From JAQSWP01 sp050185515 (GTDB lineage Bacteria > Pseudomonadota > Alphaproteobacteria > Reyranellales > JAQSWP01), in the NCBI GenBank assembly GCA_050185515.1, contig JBFWZG010000054.1, positions 1 through 20,359 of the forward strand: a stretch of 20,359 nt of DNA, in the 5' to 3' direction. Positions within the stretch are counted from its first letter, which is position 1, and each line of letters starts with the position of its first letter. This document shows positions 7,117 to 17,416 of this stretch, in pieces. The notes beneath the pieces were generated by a model, which was not told the origin of the DNA, made no database searches, and was given only the letters and a program-made list of their open reading frames with translations. Position numbers and translations under genes: made by a program.

Positions 7117-8739
7117 CTAGACCTTGGCGATCTCGCGGAAGTCGAGCTGGCGGTGGAACCAGTAAGTGTAGTTCTTGATGTTCTTCTGGTGCGCCACGTC
7201 GAGCAACTGTTGGTAGAGCGGGATGCGCGGGGCGTCGTCGATCGCCATCTTGATGAAGGACTTGATGTCCTTCTCGTACTTGGCCTTGTCGAACTCGAAG
7301 CGGGCCGAGTCGATGAAGGCGTCCATGTCCTTGTTCTGGTAGGACATGGTGTTGAACACCGCGTTCTGGCCGTGATAGCCCCAGAAGAAGAAGTAATCGG
7401 GGAAGTTCAGCCAGCCGCCGAAGCTGGCGATGTGCAGCGGCCGGTTCTTCTGCAGCATGGCGTTGCGGAAGTTGGCGCCGGGGATCTTCTCGATCGTCGC
7501 CTTGACGCCGATCTGGGCCAGCGACTGCTGCAGCAGCACCGCCTCGGGTTCCGACACGGTGGCGTCGCCGAGATCGATCGAGATCGTGGTTTCGAAGCCG
7601 TCGGGATAGCCCGCCTCGGCGAGCAGCGCCTTGGCCTTGGCGAGATCGGTCTTGTAGGGGAAGGGCTGCGGCCAGGAGGCGTCGACCGGCGCGCTCTCAG
7701 GACCGCCCGACATCGGAATGCCGCGGCCGAAGATCGCTGCGTCGTAGATCTGCTGGTAGGGGACCGCGTAGGTCATCGCCTGCCGCACCTTGAGATTGTC
7801 GAACGGCTTTTGCGTCACAACCATGCCGACGTATTTCAGCGAATTCTCGATCGGCGCGCTGGCGACCATGTACTTGCCGCCCTTGATAATGTCGGCGGTG
7901 TCCTTGGGCGGGTTGTCGACGGAGATGTCGGCGTCGCCGCGTTCCATCAGCGCCCGCCGGTTGCCGGCCGATGGCACTTCGCGCAGCACGACGCGCTTCA
8001 TCGGCGGCAGCGGGCCGCATTTCCAGTCCTCGTTGCGCTCGAACACGCATTCCTGGCCCGGCGTCCAGCGCACCAGCTTGAAAGCGCCGCCGCCGGCGGA
8101 GTTGGTCTTCATCCACTCCATCGCCCACGGGTCCTTCTCCGTGGCGTGCTTCCTCGCCAGCTTGGAGTTGAACACCGCCGGCACCACCACCGCCAGATCC
8201 GGCAGGGTGAGCTTGTCCTTGCGCAGGAAGTCGATGCGGATGGTGTGATCGTCGACGACGACGAACTGCTCGGGCTTCTCCAGGCTGCCGGCCTTCATCT
8301 GGAAGGTCGGGAAGCCGCCGACCGTGACCGCACGGTCGAGCGACCACTTGACGTCATGCGCGGTGACCGGCGCGCCGTCGTGAAAGGTGGCGTTCTTGCG
8401 CAGCTTGAAGGTGCAGGACATACCGTCGGAGGCGATGGCGAACTCCTCCGCCAGTTCTCCCTTGATCTGGCTGTAGTCGTAGGAGCGCACGCCATTGGGC
8501 AGGGTCTTGCGGCCGAAGGTCAGCAGCCGGTCGTAGATGTTCCAGCAGGCGACGTAGCTGCGGAACGAGGTGCCGACGCCGTGAATGTCCATGCTGTTGG
8601 GGCCGTTCTCGATCAGCACCACCAGCGTCTCCTGGCGCGCCTGCGCCATCGCCGGAGTAATGATGGCCGGCGCCGCCAGCACGGCGCCGGCGGACAGCGC
8701 AGTGACCGAAGCGGATTTCAGGAAATCGCGACGCTTCAT
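7117..8739 (-). CDS. ABC transporter solute-binding protein, peptide/nickel family 5 (DppA-like)
   Basis: A 540-residue periplasmic binding protein of the SBP_bac_5 family, which captures the substrate and delivers it to DppBC. The N-terminus has a twin-arginine export signal: RRDFLKS, a hydrophobic stretch, and a likely cleavage after AMA near residue 32. Family landmarks include FGRKTLPNG, CTFKLRKNATFHDGAPVTA, DVKWSLDRA and LLAEAGYPDGFE. The start at 8739 is set by the signal peptide and a GGGGAG ribosome binding site 8 bases upstream; reading further upstream runs into the assembly gap. The family carries peptides but also opines, nickel, glutathione and other small molecules, so the substrate is not fixed; the nearby AtzG/AtzE genes suggest a urea- or amide-type compound (inference). 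Confidence 0.92.
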   Translation of the reverse strand: MKRRDFLKSASVTALSAGAVLAAPAIITPAMAQARQETLVVLIENGPNSMDIHGVGTSFRSYVACWNIYDRLLTFGRKTLPNGVRSYDYSQIKGELAEEFAIASDGMSCTFKLRKNATFHDGAPVTAHDVKWSLDRAVTVGGFPTFQMKAGSLEKPEQFVVVDDHTIRIDFLRKDKLTLPDLAVVVPAVFNSKLARKHATEKDPWAMEWMKTNSAGGGAFKLVRWTPGQECVFERNEDWKCGPLPPMKRVVLREVPSAGNRRALMERGDADISVDNPPKDTADIIKGGKYMVASAPIENSLKYVGMVVTQKPFDNLKVRQAMTYAVPYQQIYDAAIFGRGIPMSGGPESAPVDASWPQPFPYKTDLAKAKALLAEAGYPDGFETTISIDLGDATVSEPEAVLLQQSLAQIGVKATIEKIPGANFRNAMLQKNRPLHIASFGGWLNFPDYFFFWGYHGQNAVFNTMSYQNKDMDAFIDSARFEFDKAKYEKDIKSFIKMAIDDAPRIPLYQQLLDVAHQKNIKNYTYWFHRQLDFREIAKV

Positions 8740-8751
8740 TAGGAAGACTCC

Positions 8752-8791
8752 CCACAGAGGTTTCGGACCAGGCCTGACGCGGCCTCTGTGG
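8752..8791 (-). repeat. Perfect 9-bp inverted repeat in front of the solute-binding protein gene
   Basis: CCACAGAGG (8752-8760) and CCTCTGTGG (8783-8791) are exact reverse complements separated by 22 bases. The stem touches the GGGGAG ribosome binding site of the solute-binding protein gene (8748-8753). It could be an mRNA hairpin that adjusts translation, a processing site between pncA and the transporter genes, or an operator. Confidence 0.6.
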
Positions 8792-8798
8792 AGGTGTA

Positions 8799-8898
8799 NN
8801 NNNNNNNNNNNNNNNNNNNNNNNNNNNNNNNNNNNNNNNNNNNNNNNNNNNNNNNNNNNNNNNNNNNNNNNNNNNNNNNNNNNNNNNNNNNNNNNNNN
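8799..8898. other. Assembly gap (100 Ns)
   Basis: Exactly 100 undefined bases, the usual placeholder for a gap of unknown length. It removes the 3' part of pncA and possibly more genes between pncA and the transporter operon. Any peptide reading across it is meaningless. Confidence 0.98.
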
Positions 8899-9156
8899 CC
8901 AACCGTTCCCTGCACGCAATGCGCCGGCCAAAGCGTCTGCGGTCCGTAGGCGAAATCGACCGTCTCGAATGCGTGCCGCCCGGGATGGGCGGAGGCGAAG
9001 GAGCGGTGATCGGGCGGATGCCAGTCCTGCGTCAGGATCACGTGCTCGAAGCGGGCAATCAGGCGGTTGGCGATCGGCACCACTTCGTCGCCGCCGCCGA
9101 CGGCGAGCGCGCCGCCCGGGCAGAAATCGTTCTGCACGTCGATGACGAGCAGCGCC

Positions 9157-9164
<8 letters not shown>
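8899..9164 (-). CDS. pncA: Nicotinamidase/isochorismatase-family hydrolase, 3' part lost in gap
   Basis: The first 89 residues are a clear PncA match: ALLVIDVQNDFCPGGALAV with catalytic Asp9, then LTQDWHPPDHRSFAS and LWPAHCVQGT, which supply metal ligands Asp47, His49, His53 and His82. PncA hydrolyses nicotinamide to nicotinate and ammonia in the cytoplasm for NAD recycling. The catalytic lysine and the nucleophilic cysteine lie in the missing part, so activity cannot be judged. The start at 9164 overlaps the end of the acyl-CoA synthetase gene by 8 bases, so the two are co-transcribed. The family also includes ureide, carbamoyl and other amide hydrolases, but the N-terminal half is closest to true nicotinamidases. 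Confidence 0.85.
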
Positions 9165-10851
<1,687 letters not shown>

Positions 10852-10857
10852 CGGAGT

Positions 10858-10862
10858 CCTCC
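10858..10862 (-). promoter_or_regulatory. Ribosome binding site deciding the GTG start of the acyl-CoA synthetase
   Basis: GGAGG on the minus strand lies 6 bases before the GTG at 10851. No comparable site precedes the ATG at 10902. Confidence 0.7.
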
Positions 10863-10897
10863 GTCGTTGCAGTCTTGGGGCGTCGCGTCCCGCTCCG

Positions 10898-10925
10898 ATC
10901 ATAGGAGCCCCGACCCGGCTGACAA
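10898..10925 (-). promoter_or_regulatory. Sigma70-like promoter for the acyl-CoA synthetase operon
   Basis: On the minus strand TTGTCA (10920-10925; five of six bases of TTGACA) and TATGAT (10898-10903; five of six of TATAAT) are spaced by 16 bases. Transcription would begin near 10890, giving a leader of about 40 bases that contains the GGAGG site. This is the best promoter match seen in the window and is likely the start of the minus-strand cluster, at least up to the gap. Confidence 0.65.
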
Positions 10926-10961
10926 CCGCCCGATTCGGCGAAAAACCGCCGCCCCCCGGCC

Positions 10962-10991
10962 TTGCCGCTGCGGCATCGCCGATGCTATAGC
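10962..10991 (+). promoter_or_regulatory. Weak promoter candidate for tamA with a dyad in its spacer
   Basis: TTGCCG (10962-10967) and TATAGC (10986-10991) are 18 bases apart, each matching four of six consensus bases. The spacer contains the perfect dyad GCATCG-C-CGATGC (10973-10985), a shape expected of an operator. The leader would be about 255 bases. Support is weak. Confidence 0.3.
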
Positions 10992-11160
10992 CGCCGCAAG
11001 ACCCTTGCGGAGGCTGGCCGCCCGGAAAACGTCCAGGGCTGTCGCAGGGCCGTAGGATTTCCGGTGGCGGCAGCCGCGGCAAACCGACCGCCGGGAAGGC
11101 GAACGAGGCCGCAGGCCGGAACATTTCCGCCACATCGCCGTTTTTCGCAGTGGGAGCGTT

Positions 11161-11253
11161 ATGAGAGCCAGAACTGGCCTTGTACGGAGCGCACAGCGCA
11201 GACCACGGCGTTTCCGCGAACCGCAACCCGTTTCCCGAGCGGCAGCACCCTGA
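11161..11253 (+). CDS. Possible 30-residue leader ORF coupled to tamA
   Basis: An ATG at 11161 preceded by GGGAG opens a 30-codon arginine-rich frame (MRARTGLVRSAQRRPRR start). Its TGA at 11251-11253 shares its A with the tamA ATG (TGATG). The tamA ATG has no clear ribosome binding site of its own, so ribosomes finishing this ORF could restart on tamA. No homology is recognised, and a chance ORF is possible. Confidence 0.35.
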   Translation: MRARTGLVRSAQRRPRRFREPQPVSRAAAP

Positions 11254-13118
11254 TGGCGTGGTCTTTCCGACAATTTCGCATCCGGATGGTGCTGGCTACG
11301 GCAAGCCTGTTTCTGTGGCCGATCGCGTGCCTGGCGACCGCGCATGCCATTGAAGTCGACACGGTGGTGACGATCGAGGGACCGGAAAAGCTCGAGGAGT
11401 ACCTGAAAGCGGTGATAGAGGCCAATGCCGCGCGCGGGCGACGTCCGCCCGAACCGATAACCGTCCTGCAGCGCACCCAGACGCAGCGAGACGAGGTTGT
11501 GCGCGCGCTGCGCTCGGAGGGCTACTACGACGGCACCGTTGACGTGAGCTTCGCAGGCTATGCCCTGGACGATCCGGCCCTATTCGACCAGCTCGAACCA
11601 ATCGCCACTCGTGAACGAATCGAAGTGAAGTTCGCCGTGCAAGCAGGCGAGCGCTACAGCTTCAAGCCACCGCTCGTTCTGGACGCAGCCAGCGGCCAGC
11701 CGATCCCGGTCGAACTGGTCGATCGCGACAAGCTGTCGGCGCGAGATGACCGCAGCGCCGTCGCCGCCCGGGTCATCGCCGCCGACGAGGACATCGTCCG
11801 GCAGCTGCGGGAGAAAGGCCGTCCCTACGCCAAGATCGAAGGCCGCGAGGTCGTGGTCGACCATGCCGACAGATCGATGATGGTGACCTGGCGCGTGGCG
11901 CCCGGCCCGAAGGCGAATTTCGGCTCGGTGCAGTTCGAGGGTCTGGAGCGGACGCGCGAAGAATTCCTGGCCCGGCGCCTGCCCTTCAAGCAAGGCGAAA
12001 GCTATACGCCGGAGAAGGTCGACGCGCTGCGCGACGAGCTGATCGGGCTCGGCATCCTCAGCAGCGTACGGGTCAAGGAAGCGCCGCAACTCGACGCGCA
12101 GGGACGGCTCCCGGTGACGGTGGAAGTCGTCGAGCGGGCGCCGCGCACCATAGGCATCGGCGCCAACTACGCGACCTCGGAGGGTTTCGGCGCCCGCGCC
12201 TACTGGCAGCATCGCAACCTGTTCGGCGGCGCCGAATCTCTGCGCCTGTCGGCCGAAGTTGGCGGCCTGCTGGAGAACAAGCTGACGGAGCCGAGCTTCG
12301 GCGTCTATGCCAACTACCGGGAACCGGACTTCCTCGAACGGCACCAGGACCTCACCGCGGCGGCGCTGGCCGAGCGCAAGATCCTCGACGCCTACACCAA
12401 GCAGGCGATCGGCGGTTCGATCGGCCTCGAACGGCTGTTCAACGAAAACCTTAAGGGCAGCATCGGCATCAGCCTTGAACATTCGATCCAGGAGCGCGAT
12501 GGCGACAAGGAGCGCTTCACGCTGATCGGATTGCCGACGGCGCTGGCGCTCGACCGCAGCAACGACCTGCTCAATCCGACCGAAGGCTTCCGCCTGTCGG
12601 GCGAAGTGACGCCATATGTCGACACCCTCAATCCCGCATCGCGCTTCATCGTCGGACGGCTGGTCGGTACCGCCTACTTCGACTTTTCCTCCGACAAGTC
12701 GACGGTGCTGGCGACGCGCGCCGCCATCGCCTCACTGCTCGATCTCGGCACCTCGATCGTGCCGTTCGACAAACGCATCTACAGCGGCGGCGGCGGCTCG
12801 GTGCGGGGCTATGCCTATCAGAGTTTGGGCCCGCGCGACGGGAACGATCCGCTGGGCGGGCGCAGCTCGCTGGAGATGAGCGTCGAGCTGCGCCAACGCA
12901 TCAGCGGCCGCTTCGGCATGGCGGCCTTCGTCGACGCCGGCAACGTCTGGGAGACCTCGACGCCCGACCCCGGCGGCACGCTGCGTTTCGGCGCTGGCGT
13001 TGGCGCGCGCTACCACACCGATTTCGGCCCGCTGCGCTTCGACGTCGCCGTGCCGCTTCACCGGCGCAAGGGCGATGACCGGTTCGGTCTCTACGTCAGC
13101 ATCGGCCAGGCCTTCTGA
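11253..13118 (+). CDS. tamA: Translocation and assembly module outer-membrane protein TamA (Omp85 family)
   Basis: A 621-residue Omp85-family protein. Residues 1-32 form a Sec signal peptide (hydrophobic MVLATASLFLWPIACLAT, cleavage after AHA). Next come POTRA-type domains (about 35-285: EVVRALRSEGYYDGTV, GERYSFKPPL, FGSVQFEGLERTREEF, LIGLGILSSVRV), then a 16-stranded barrel domain to the C-terminus. The barrel shows the conserved GGGGSVRGYAYQSLGPRD loop (about residues 510-527) whose VRGY motif packs inside the barrel, and an ending IGQAF with the terminal Phe of outer-membrane proteins. TamA works with TamB in inserting autotransporters and other outer-membrane proteins and in lipid transport. 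The length is slightly above E. coli TamA. An alternative ATG at 11286 would shorten the signal peptide; neither has a good ribosome binding site. Confidence 0.93.
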   Translation: MAWSFRQFRIRMVLATASLFLWPIACLATAHAIEVDTVVTIEGPEKLEEYLKAVIEANAARGRRPPEPITVLQRTQTQRDEVVRALRSEGYYDGTVDVSFAGYALDDPALFDQLEPIATRERIEVKFAVQAGERYSFKPPLVLDAASGQPIPVELVDRDKLSARDDRSAVAARVIAADEDIVRQLREKGRPYAKIEGREVVVDHADRSMMVTWRVAPGPKANFGSVQFEGLERTREEFLARRLPFKQGESYTPEKVDALRDELIGLGILSSVRVKEAPQLDAQGRLPVTVEVVERAPRTIGIGANYATSEGFGARAYWQHRNLFGGAESLRLSAEVGGLLENKLTEPSFGVYANYREPDFLERHQDLTAAALAERKILDAYTKQAIGGSIGLERLFNENLKGSIGISLEHSIQERDGDKERFTLIGLPTALALDRSNDLLNPTEGFRLSGEVTPYVDTLNPASRFIVGRLVGTAYFDFSSDKSTVLATRAAIASLLDLGTSIVPFDKRIYSGGGGSVRGYAYQSLGPRDGNDPLGGRSSLEMSVELRQRISGRFGMAAFVDAGNVWETSTPDPGGTLRFGAGVGARYHTDFGPLRFDVAVPLHRRKGDDRFGLYVSIGQAF

Positions 13119-16100
13119 TGACGGCGCGCAAACGCTGGCTGACCATCCTCGGCGTCGTCCTGGGCCTGCCGCTGGCGCTCGTCGTGCTGGTGCTCGCCGT
13201 GGCGCAGACCGGGTTCGGCAAGCGGCAGATCGCCGGCCTCGTCGAATCGGCGGCCAGCACCGACGACCAGCGCATCGAGATCGCCGGGCTGAGCGGCTTT
13301 CTGCCGTGGTCGATGTCGCTCGAAACGCTGCGCATAGCCGATCGCGAGGGTGTATGGCTTGCAGGGCGCGACATCGCGCTGGACTGGTCGCCGCTCGCGC
13401 TGATCGGCGGCCGGCTCGACATCGACCGCCTGCACGCCGACGCCATCGAGATCCAGCGCCGACCGCTGCCCGGCGCGCCATCAGCCGATCAATCGGACGA
13501 AGACGGCTCAGCGCTCCCACTTCGCATCGATATCGCGGCGGTATCGGTGGACCGTCTGACCCTGGGCCCGGCGCTGGCCGGCGAAACCGCAGCCTGGCGT
13601 TTCGCCGGCGAAGCCCGCGTCGCGGGGCTCGACGAAGAGAACTGGCTCAACATCGAGGCCAGCCGCATCGACGGTGGCGACGGCCTGATCGACCTGAAGA
13701 GCCGCTACGAAGGCGCAAGGCAGCATCTCACCATCAAGCTTGTGACGCGCGAGGGAGCTGCGACGGTCAATCGTCTGACCCCTTCCGATACGCAGACGGG
13801 CATCGATCTGCGTGCCGACATTGCCGGTCCGCTCGACGACCTCGACGGCACATTGAGCGTGCGGGCCGGCGAGCTGCTGAGCGCCGACGGGCGGGTGCGG
13901 GCGCAGCGCGGCCAGAACGGCACCAGGGCGACGCTGGACCTGTCGGGCCGCGCCGGCCGGATGGGTAATGCCCCGTGGCTGGAAGTGCTGGCCGGCGACT
14001 GGCGACTGCAGGCCGAGGGGCTGATCGACGCAGACACCATCGCCATCGACAGTGCGGTGCTGCAAGCGCCGCCCGGCACGGCGCGGATCGACGGCAGCAT
14101 CGACAGGCGCGACGACACCGCAAAGCTGAACTTCGCGCTCACCGCGATTGCCGAGGCACTGGCGCCGCTGCTGCCCGAGACCAAGTGGCACAGCCTGACG
14201 GCGAGCGGCACGCTAACCGGCAAGCTGATGCAGCCGACGATCGCCGCGGCGATCGAAGGAAGGCAGATCGGGATCGACGAGGTGACGATCGGAACGGCGA
14301 CCTTGCGCCTCGACGGCAGCGAGGGCGACAACGGCGCGCTCGCCGCCACGCTCGAGGGCGCCCTGAACGAGGTCGCGCTGCCGACCGGCGAAGGACGCCG
14401 GTTGCGCACCGAGGCGACGATATCGGCCCGGCTGGCGCGCACGTCAACGGGCGTCGTCGCCGTCGACAATCTTGCCATCCGCTCGCCGCTGCTGCAGGCG
14501 ACGGGCAATGGCCGCTTCGATCCGGCGGCCAATGCGCTGACCGGCGCGCTGGAGGCACGGGCGGCTAATCTCGCCGCCTTCGCCGACGCACTGAATCTTG
14601 ATATTGCCGGGGCCGTGCAGCTCAGTTTGCAGGCGAAGCGGGAGGACGGCCGCACGGCGGTCACGGCCGAGGCAAGTCTGGAGAACGGCAAGGCGCCCGA
14701 AGTGCCGCCGGCGCTGATCGCGCCACGGGTGACCGCGAAGCTGGATGGATCGCTGGGCGCCGATGGCCGGACGTGGCGGATCGATTCCCTGGAGCTCGAA
14801 TCGGCGGCCGCCTACATCGAGGCCAGCGGCGAGGGGATCGCCGCCAGCGGCAGCGCCGACCTCTCGTGGCGCATCGCCAATCTCGCCGCGATGGATCCGC
14901 AACTGGCCGGCAGCAGCGAGGGCCAGGCCCGCATCGAGGGCGATCCTGAAAGCTTCGCGGCCGAACTCCGCCTCAGGGTGACCGATGCCGCCCTGGGCGC
15001 GGCCCGGGTGAGTCGCCTCGCCGCCGACGTTTCCGCGCGTCGCTCGCAGGGCGCCATTTCAGGCACGCTGGCAGTCGACGGCTTGATGCAGGACAAGCCG
15101 ATCGCCGGCGATGGGCGCTTCGTGCTGGCGGCGGACGGGCGGGTCGAGGTGCCGGCCTTCGATCTGCGCTGGGCCAGCATCGCAGCCGTCGCCCGCAACT
15201 TCCAGATCGCCCGCACAAGTTCGACCGGCGAGATTTCGGTCAAGGCCGGACAGCTCGCCGATCTGCAGCCTTTTCTCGGCAACGGCATCGCCGGCAGCCT
15301 CGACGCCAGCATCACGGCGCTTCAAAACGACACGCTGAAGCTGCAGGCGCGCGCGAGCAATCTGCGCTTCGCCGACATCGCGGTCGAAACGGCACAACTC
15401 GCCGGCCAGGTGCGCGATCCCCTGGGGCAGGCGGCTTTCGAAGCGACGGCGAGCGCCAGCGGCAGCGGGCTGGCCGGACCATTGCGGCAGATCGCGCTCA
15501 AGGCGAACGGCGAGCGCACCGCATTCCAGTTCAACGTCGAGGGCAGCGGCGAGAATGCGCGGGTGACGGCGCAGGGCAGCGCGGCGCTCGGCGATGCGAC
15601 GAGCAGGATCGAGTTGCGAGCGCTCGATGCGACTTATGCCGGCCAGAGGGCATCGCTGGCCGGCCCGGCACGCATCACGGTCCAGGGCGAGACGATCGGG
15701 ATCGAGAACCTGACCTTGCGCGCCGGCAACGGCACGCTGCGCGCCCAGGGGCGGCTCGGTTCGCCCGATGGCCGGCTCGAGGCCAGCGGCCGTGACCTGC
15801 CGCTGACCCTGTTGCGCGCGGTCGACCCCGAACTGCAGCTTTTCGGCACCGCGAACTTCACCGCCACGATGCGCGGCGCGCTGGCACGGCCCGAGATCGA
15901 TCTGTCGCTGCAGGCCAGCAACATGCGACTGCGCACGATCGATACGGCCGGCATCCCGCCTGGCGCGCTGCAACTGGAAGCGAAGCTGCGCGGCGACGCG
16001 GCGTCGTTCGACGGCAGCTTCAGCGCCGGCGAAGGCAATCGCTTCCGCTTCAGCGGCCAGGGACAGATGCAAGGGGGCCAGTGGCTGCGGGAGGGACGCC

Positions 16101-17413
16101 TGCGCATCGACGGCGGACTGCAGCTGGCGCAGCTGGCGCCATTCCTGCCCGGCCGCGGCCGCCTGCGCGGGCGGCTCGAAGCGGACCTCACCTTCACCGC
16201 CAGCAACGGCGCCATCGGCGGCGACGGCACGCTGCGCATCGTCGACGGGCGCTACTTCAATTACGACCAGGGCATCGCGGTGCGCGACGTCAACGCCACC
16301 TTCTCTGTCGCCGGCGACCGGTTGCAGATCACCAGCTTCGCCGCCCGCACCCGCAGCGAAGGCAGCATTGACGTCAGCGGCGGGATCCGCGTCGATCCCG
16401 AACTGACCCTGCCAGTCGACATCCGTGTCGTCGCGAAAAGCGCGCGCATCATCGACCGCCGCGACATGCAGGCGACGCTGTCGAGCGATCTGCGGCTGCA
16501 CGGTTCGGTGGCGCAGGGCATGACCCTCGAGGGCAGCGCCAAGGTCGAGCGGGCGGAACTCAACCTCGACGCCACCGAAACGGGGGGACCGGAAATCGTC
16601 AGCCTCGACGTGCGCGAGATCAACCGGCCAGGCGGCCAGCCTGACGACAAGCAGCGCAAGCCGGCGCCGCCGGGTCCGCAGGTCGCGCTGGCGATCGAGG
16701 TCAAGGCGCCGCAGGCGGTGTTCGTGCGCGGGCGCGGTCTCGACGTGGAGATGGGCGGGCAGCTGACGATTGGCGGCACCGTCAGCCAACCGCGAATTCT
16801 AGGCGGGCTGCAGCTCAGGCGCGGCACGTTTTCCGGCATCGGCCGCCGACTGGAATTCACCCGCGGCAGCGTCACCTTCCCCGATCCCGACCGGCTCGAG
16901 CCGGTAATCGACTTCACGGCTTCGACCAGCATCGAGGCCGGCGACGTCGAAATCGCGATAACCGGCCGCCCATCGGCCCCTAAGGTCGCGGTTTCGTCCT
17001 CGCCGCCCTTGCCGCAGGACGAGATCATGGCGCAACTGCTGTTCGGCCAGTCGACCAGCACGCTCAGCCCCTTGCAGCTGGCCGAGATCGGCCAATCGGT
17101 CGGCAGCCTCTCCGGGCTGACCGGCTCAGGCGGCGGCATTCTCGACCGGCTGCGCAAGGCGCTCGGCTTCGACCGGCTGGGCGTCAGCTCCAATCCCGCC
17201 GCGGCGGCAGGAAATTCTCCGTTGTCGGGCTCGTCGCTGGAGCTGGGGCGTTACGTGGCGCCGGGCGTCTATCTCGGCGCCAAGCAGGGCGCGACATCGG
17301 GTTCGACGGCCGCCGTGGTCGAGATCGAACTTACCCCGAACATCAAGGTGCAGAGCGAAGTCGGCGCCGAAGCCGGCTCCAAGGTCGGTATCGGCCTGGA
17401 ATGGGATTACTGA
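13118..17413 (+). CDS. tamB: Translocation and assembly module inner-membrane protein TamB (AsmA-like, DUF490)
   Basis: A 1431-residue protein anchored in the inner membrane by one N-terminal segment (about residues 6-28, LTILGVVLGLPLALVVLVLA). The long periplasmic part is rich in alternating hydrophobic residues, as expected for the beta-taco groove of AsmA-like lipid-transfer proteins. The C-terminal DUF490/TamB domain spans roughly 1080-1431, with landmarks QPRILGGLQLRRGTFSGIGR, LEFTRGSVTFPDPDRLEP and LPQDEIMAQLLFGQS. The gene overlaps tamA by one base (TGATG), so the two are translated together. TamB bridges the periplasm to TamA and is linked to phospholipid movement to the outer membrane. 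Length is within the family range (about 1200-1500). The end lies 3 bases from the convergent hemerythrin-like gene. Confidence 0.95.
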   Translation: MTARKRWLTILGVVLGLPLALVVLVLAVAQTGFGKRQIAGLVESAASTDDQRIEIAGLSGFLPWSMSLETLRIADREGVWLAGRDIALDWSPLALIGGRLDIDRLHADAIEIQRRPLPGAPSADQSDEDGSALPLRIDIAAVSVDRLTLGPALAGETAAWRFAGEARVAGLDEENWLNIEASRIDGGDGLIDLKSRYEGARQHLTIKLVTREGAATVNRLTPSDTQTGIDLRADIAGPLDDLDGTLSVRAGELLSADGRVRAQRGQNGTRATLDLSGRAGRMGNAPWLEVLAGDWRLQAEGLIDADTIAIDSAVLQAPPGTARIDGSIDRRDDTAKLNFALTAIAEALAPLLPETKWHSLTASGTLTGKLMQPTIAAAIEGRQIGIDEVTIGTATLRLDGSEGDNGALAATLEGALNEVALPTGEGRRLRTEATISARLARTSTGVVAVDNLAIRSPLLQATGNGRFDPAANALTGALEARAANLAAFADALNLDIAGAVQLSLQAKREDGRTAVTAEASLENGKAPEVPPALIAPRVTAKLDGSLGADGRTWRIDSLELESAAAYIEASGEGIAASGSADLSWRIANLAAMDPQLAGSSEGQARIEGDPESFAAELRLRVTDAALGAARVSRLAADVSARRSQGAISGTLAVDGLMQDKPIAGDGRFVLAADGRVEVPAFDLRWASIAAVARNFQIARTSSTGEISVKAGQLADLQPFLGNGIAGSLDASITALQNDTLKLQARASNLRFADIAVETAQLAGQVRDPLGQAAFEATASASGSGLAGPLRQIALKANGERTAFQFNVEGSGENARVTAQGSAALGDATSRIELRALDATYAGQRASLAGPARITVQGETIGIENLTLRAGNGTLRAQGRLGSPDGRLEASGRDLPLTLLRAVDPELQLFGTANFTATMRGALARPEIDLSLQASNMRLRTIDTAGIPPGALQLEAKLRGDAASFDGSFSAGEGNRFRFSGQGQMQGGQWLREGRLRIDGGLQLAQLAPFLPGRGRLRGRLEADLTFTASNGAIGGDGTLRIVDGRYFNYDQGIAVRDVNATFSVAGDRLQITSFAARTRSEGSIDVSGGIRVDPELTLPVDIRVVAKSARIIDRRDMQATLSSDLRLHGSVAQGMTLEGSAKVERAELNLDATETGGPEIVSLDVREINRPGGQPDDKQRKPAPPGPQVALAIEVKAPQAVFVRGRGLDVEMGGQLTIGGTVSQPRILGGLQLRRGTFSGIGRRLEFTRGSVTFPDPDRLEPVIDFTASTSIEAGDVEIAITGRPSAPKVAVSSSPPLPQDEIMAQLLFGQSTSTLSPLQLAEIGQSVGSLSGLTGSGGGILDRLRKALGFDRLGVSSNPAAAAGNSPLSGSSLELGRYVAPGVYLGAKQGATSGSTAAVVEIELTPNIKVQSEVGAEAGSKVGIGLEWDY

Positions 17414-17416
17414 GGC

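Larger units (their letters stand above)
10852..11252. other. Divergent intergenic region between the acyl-CoA synthetase and tamA
   Basis: About 400 bases hold the minus-strand promoter, a weaker plus-strand promoter candidate with a dyad in its spacer, and a short ORF that ends on the tamA start. No other gene is supported. A frame open from 10962 into tamA exists, but its upstream part is not family-like and sits before the signal peptide. Confidence 0.6.

Noticed and set aside
6706..8742. A long plus-strand open frame opposite dppB and the solute-binding protein gene
   Set aside because: It is antisense to two clear genes and its product is a His/Gly/Val/Asp-rich mirror sequence.
8739..8931. 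Open frames that pass through the N run and join pncA or the solute-binding protein to it
   Set aside because: The Ns carry no sequence, so any protein read through them is an artefact.
10852..11226. A longer N-terminus for the acyl-CoA synthetase, including the ATG at 10902
   Set aside because: The added residues are not family-like, and the ATG at 10902 overlaps the -10 box of a strong promoter; GTG at 10851 has a proper ribosome binding site.
15059..16789. A long minus-strand open frame inside tamB
   Set aside because: tamB is a certain gene on the other strand; the antisense product has no recognisable domain.
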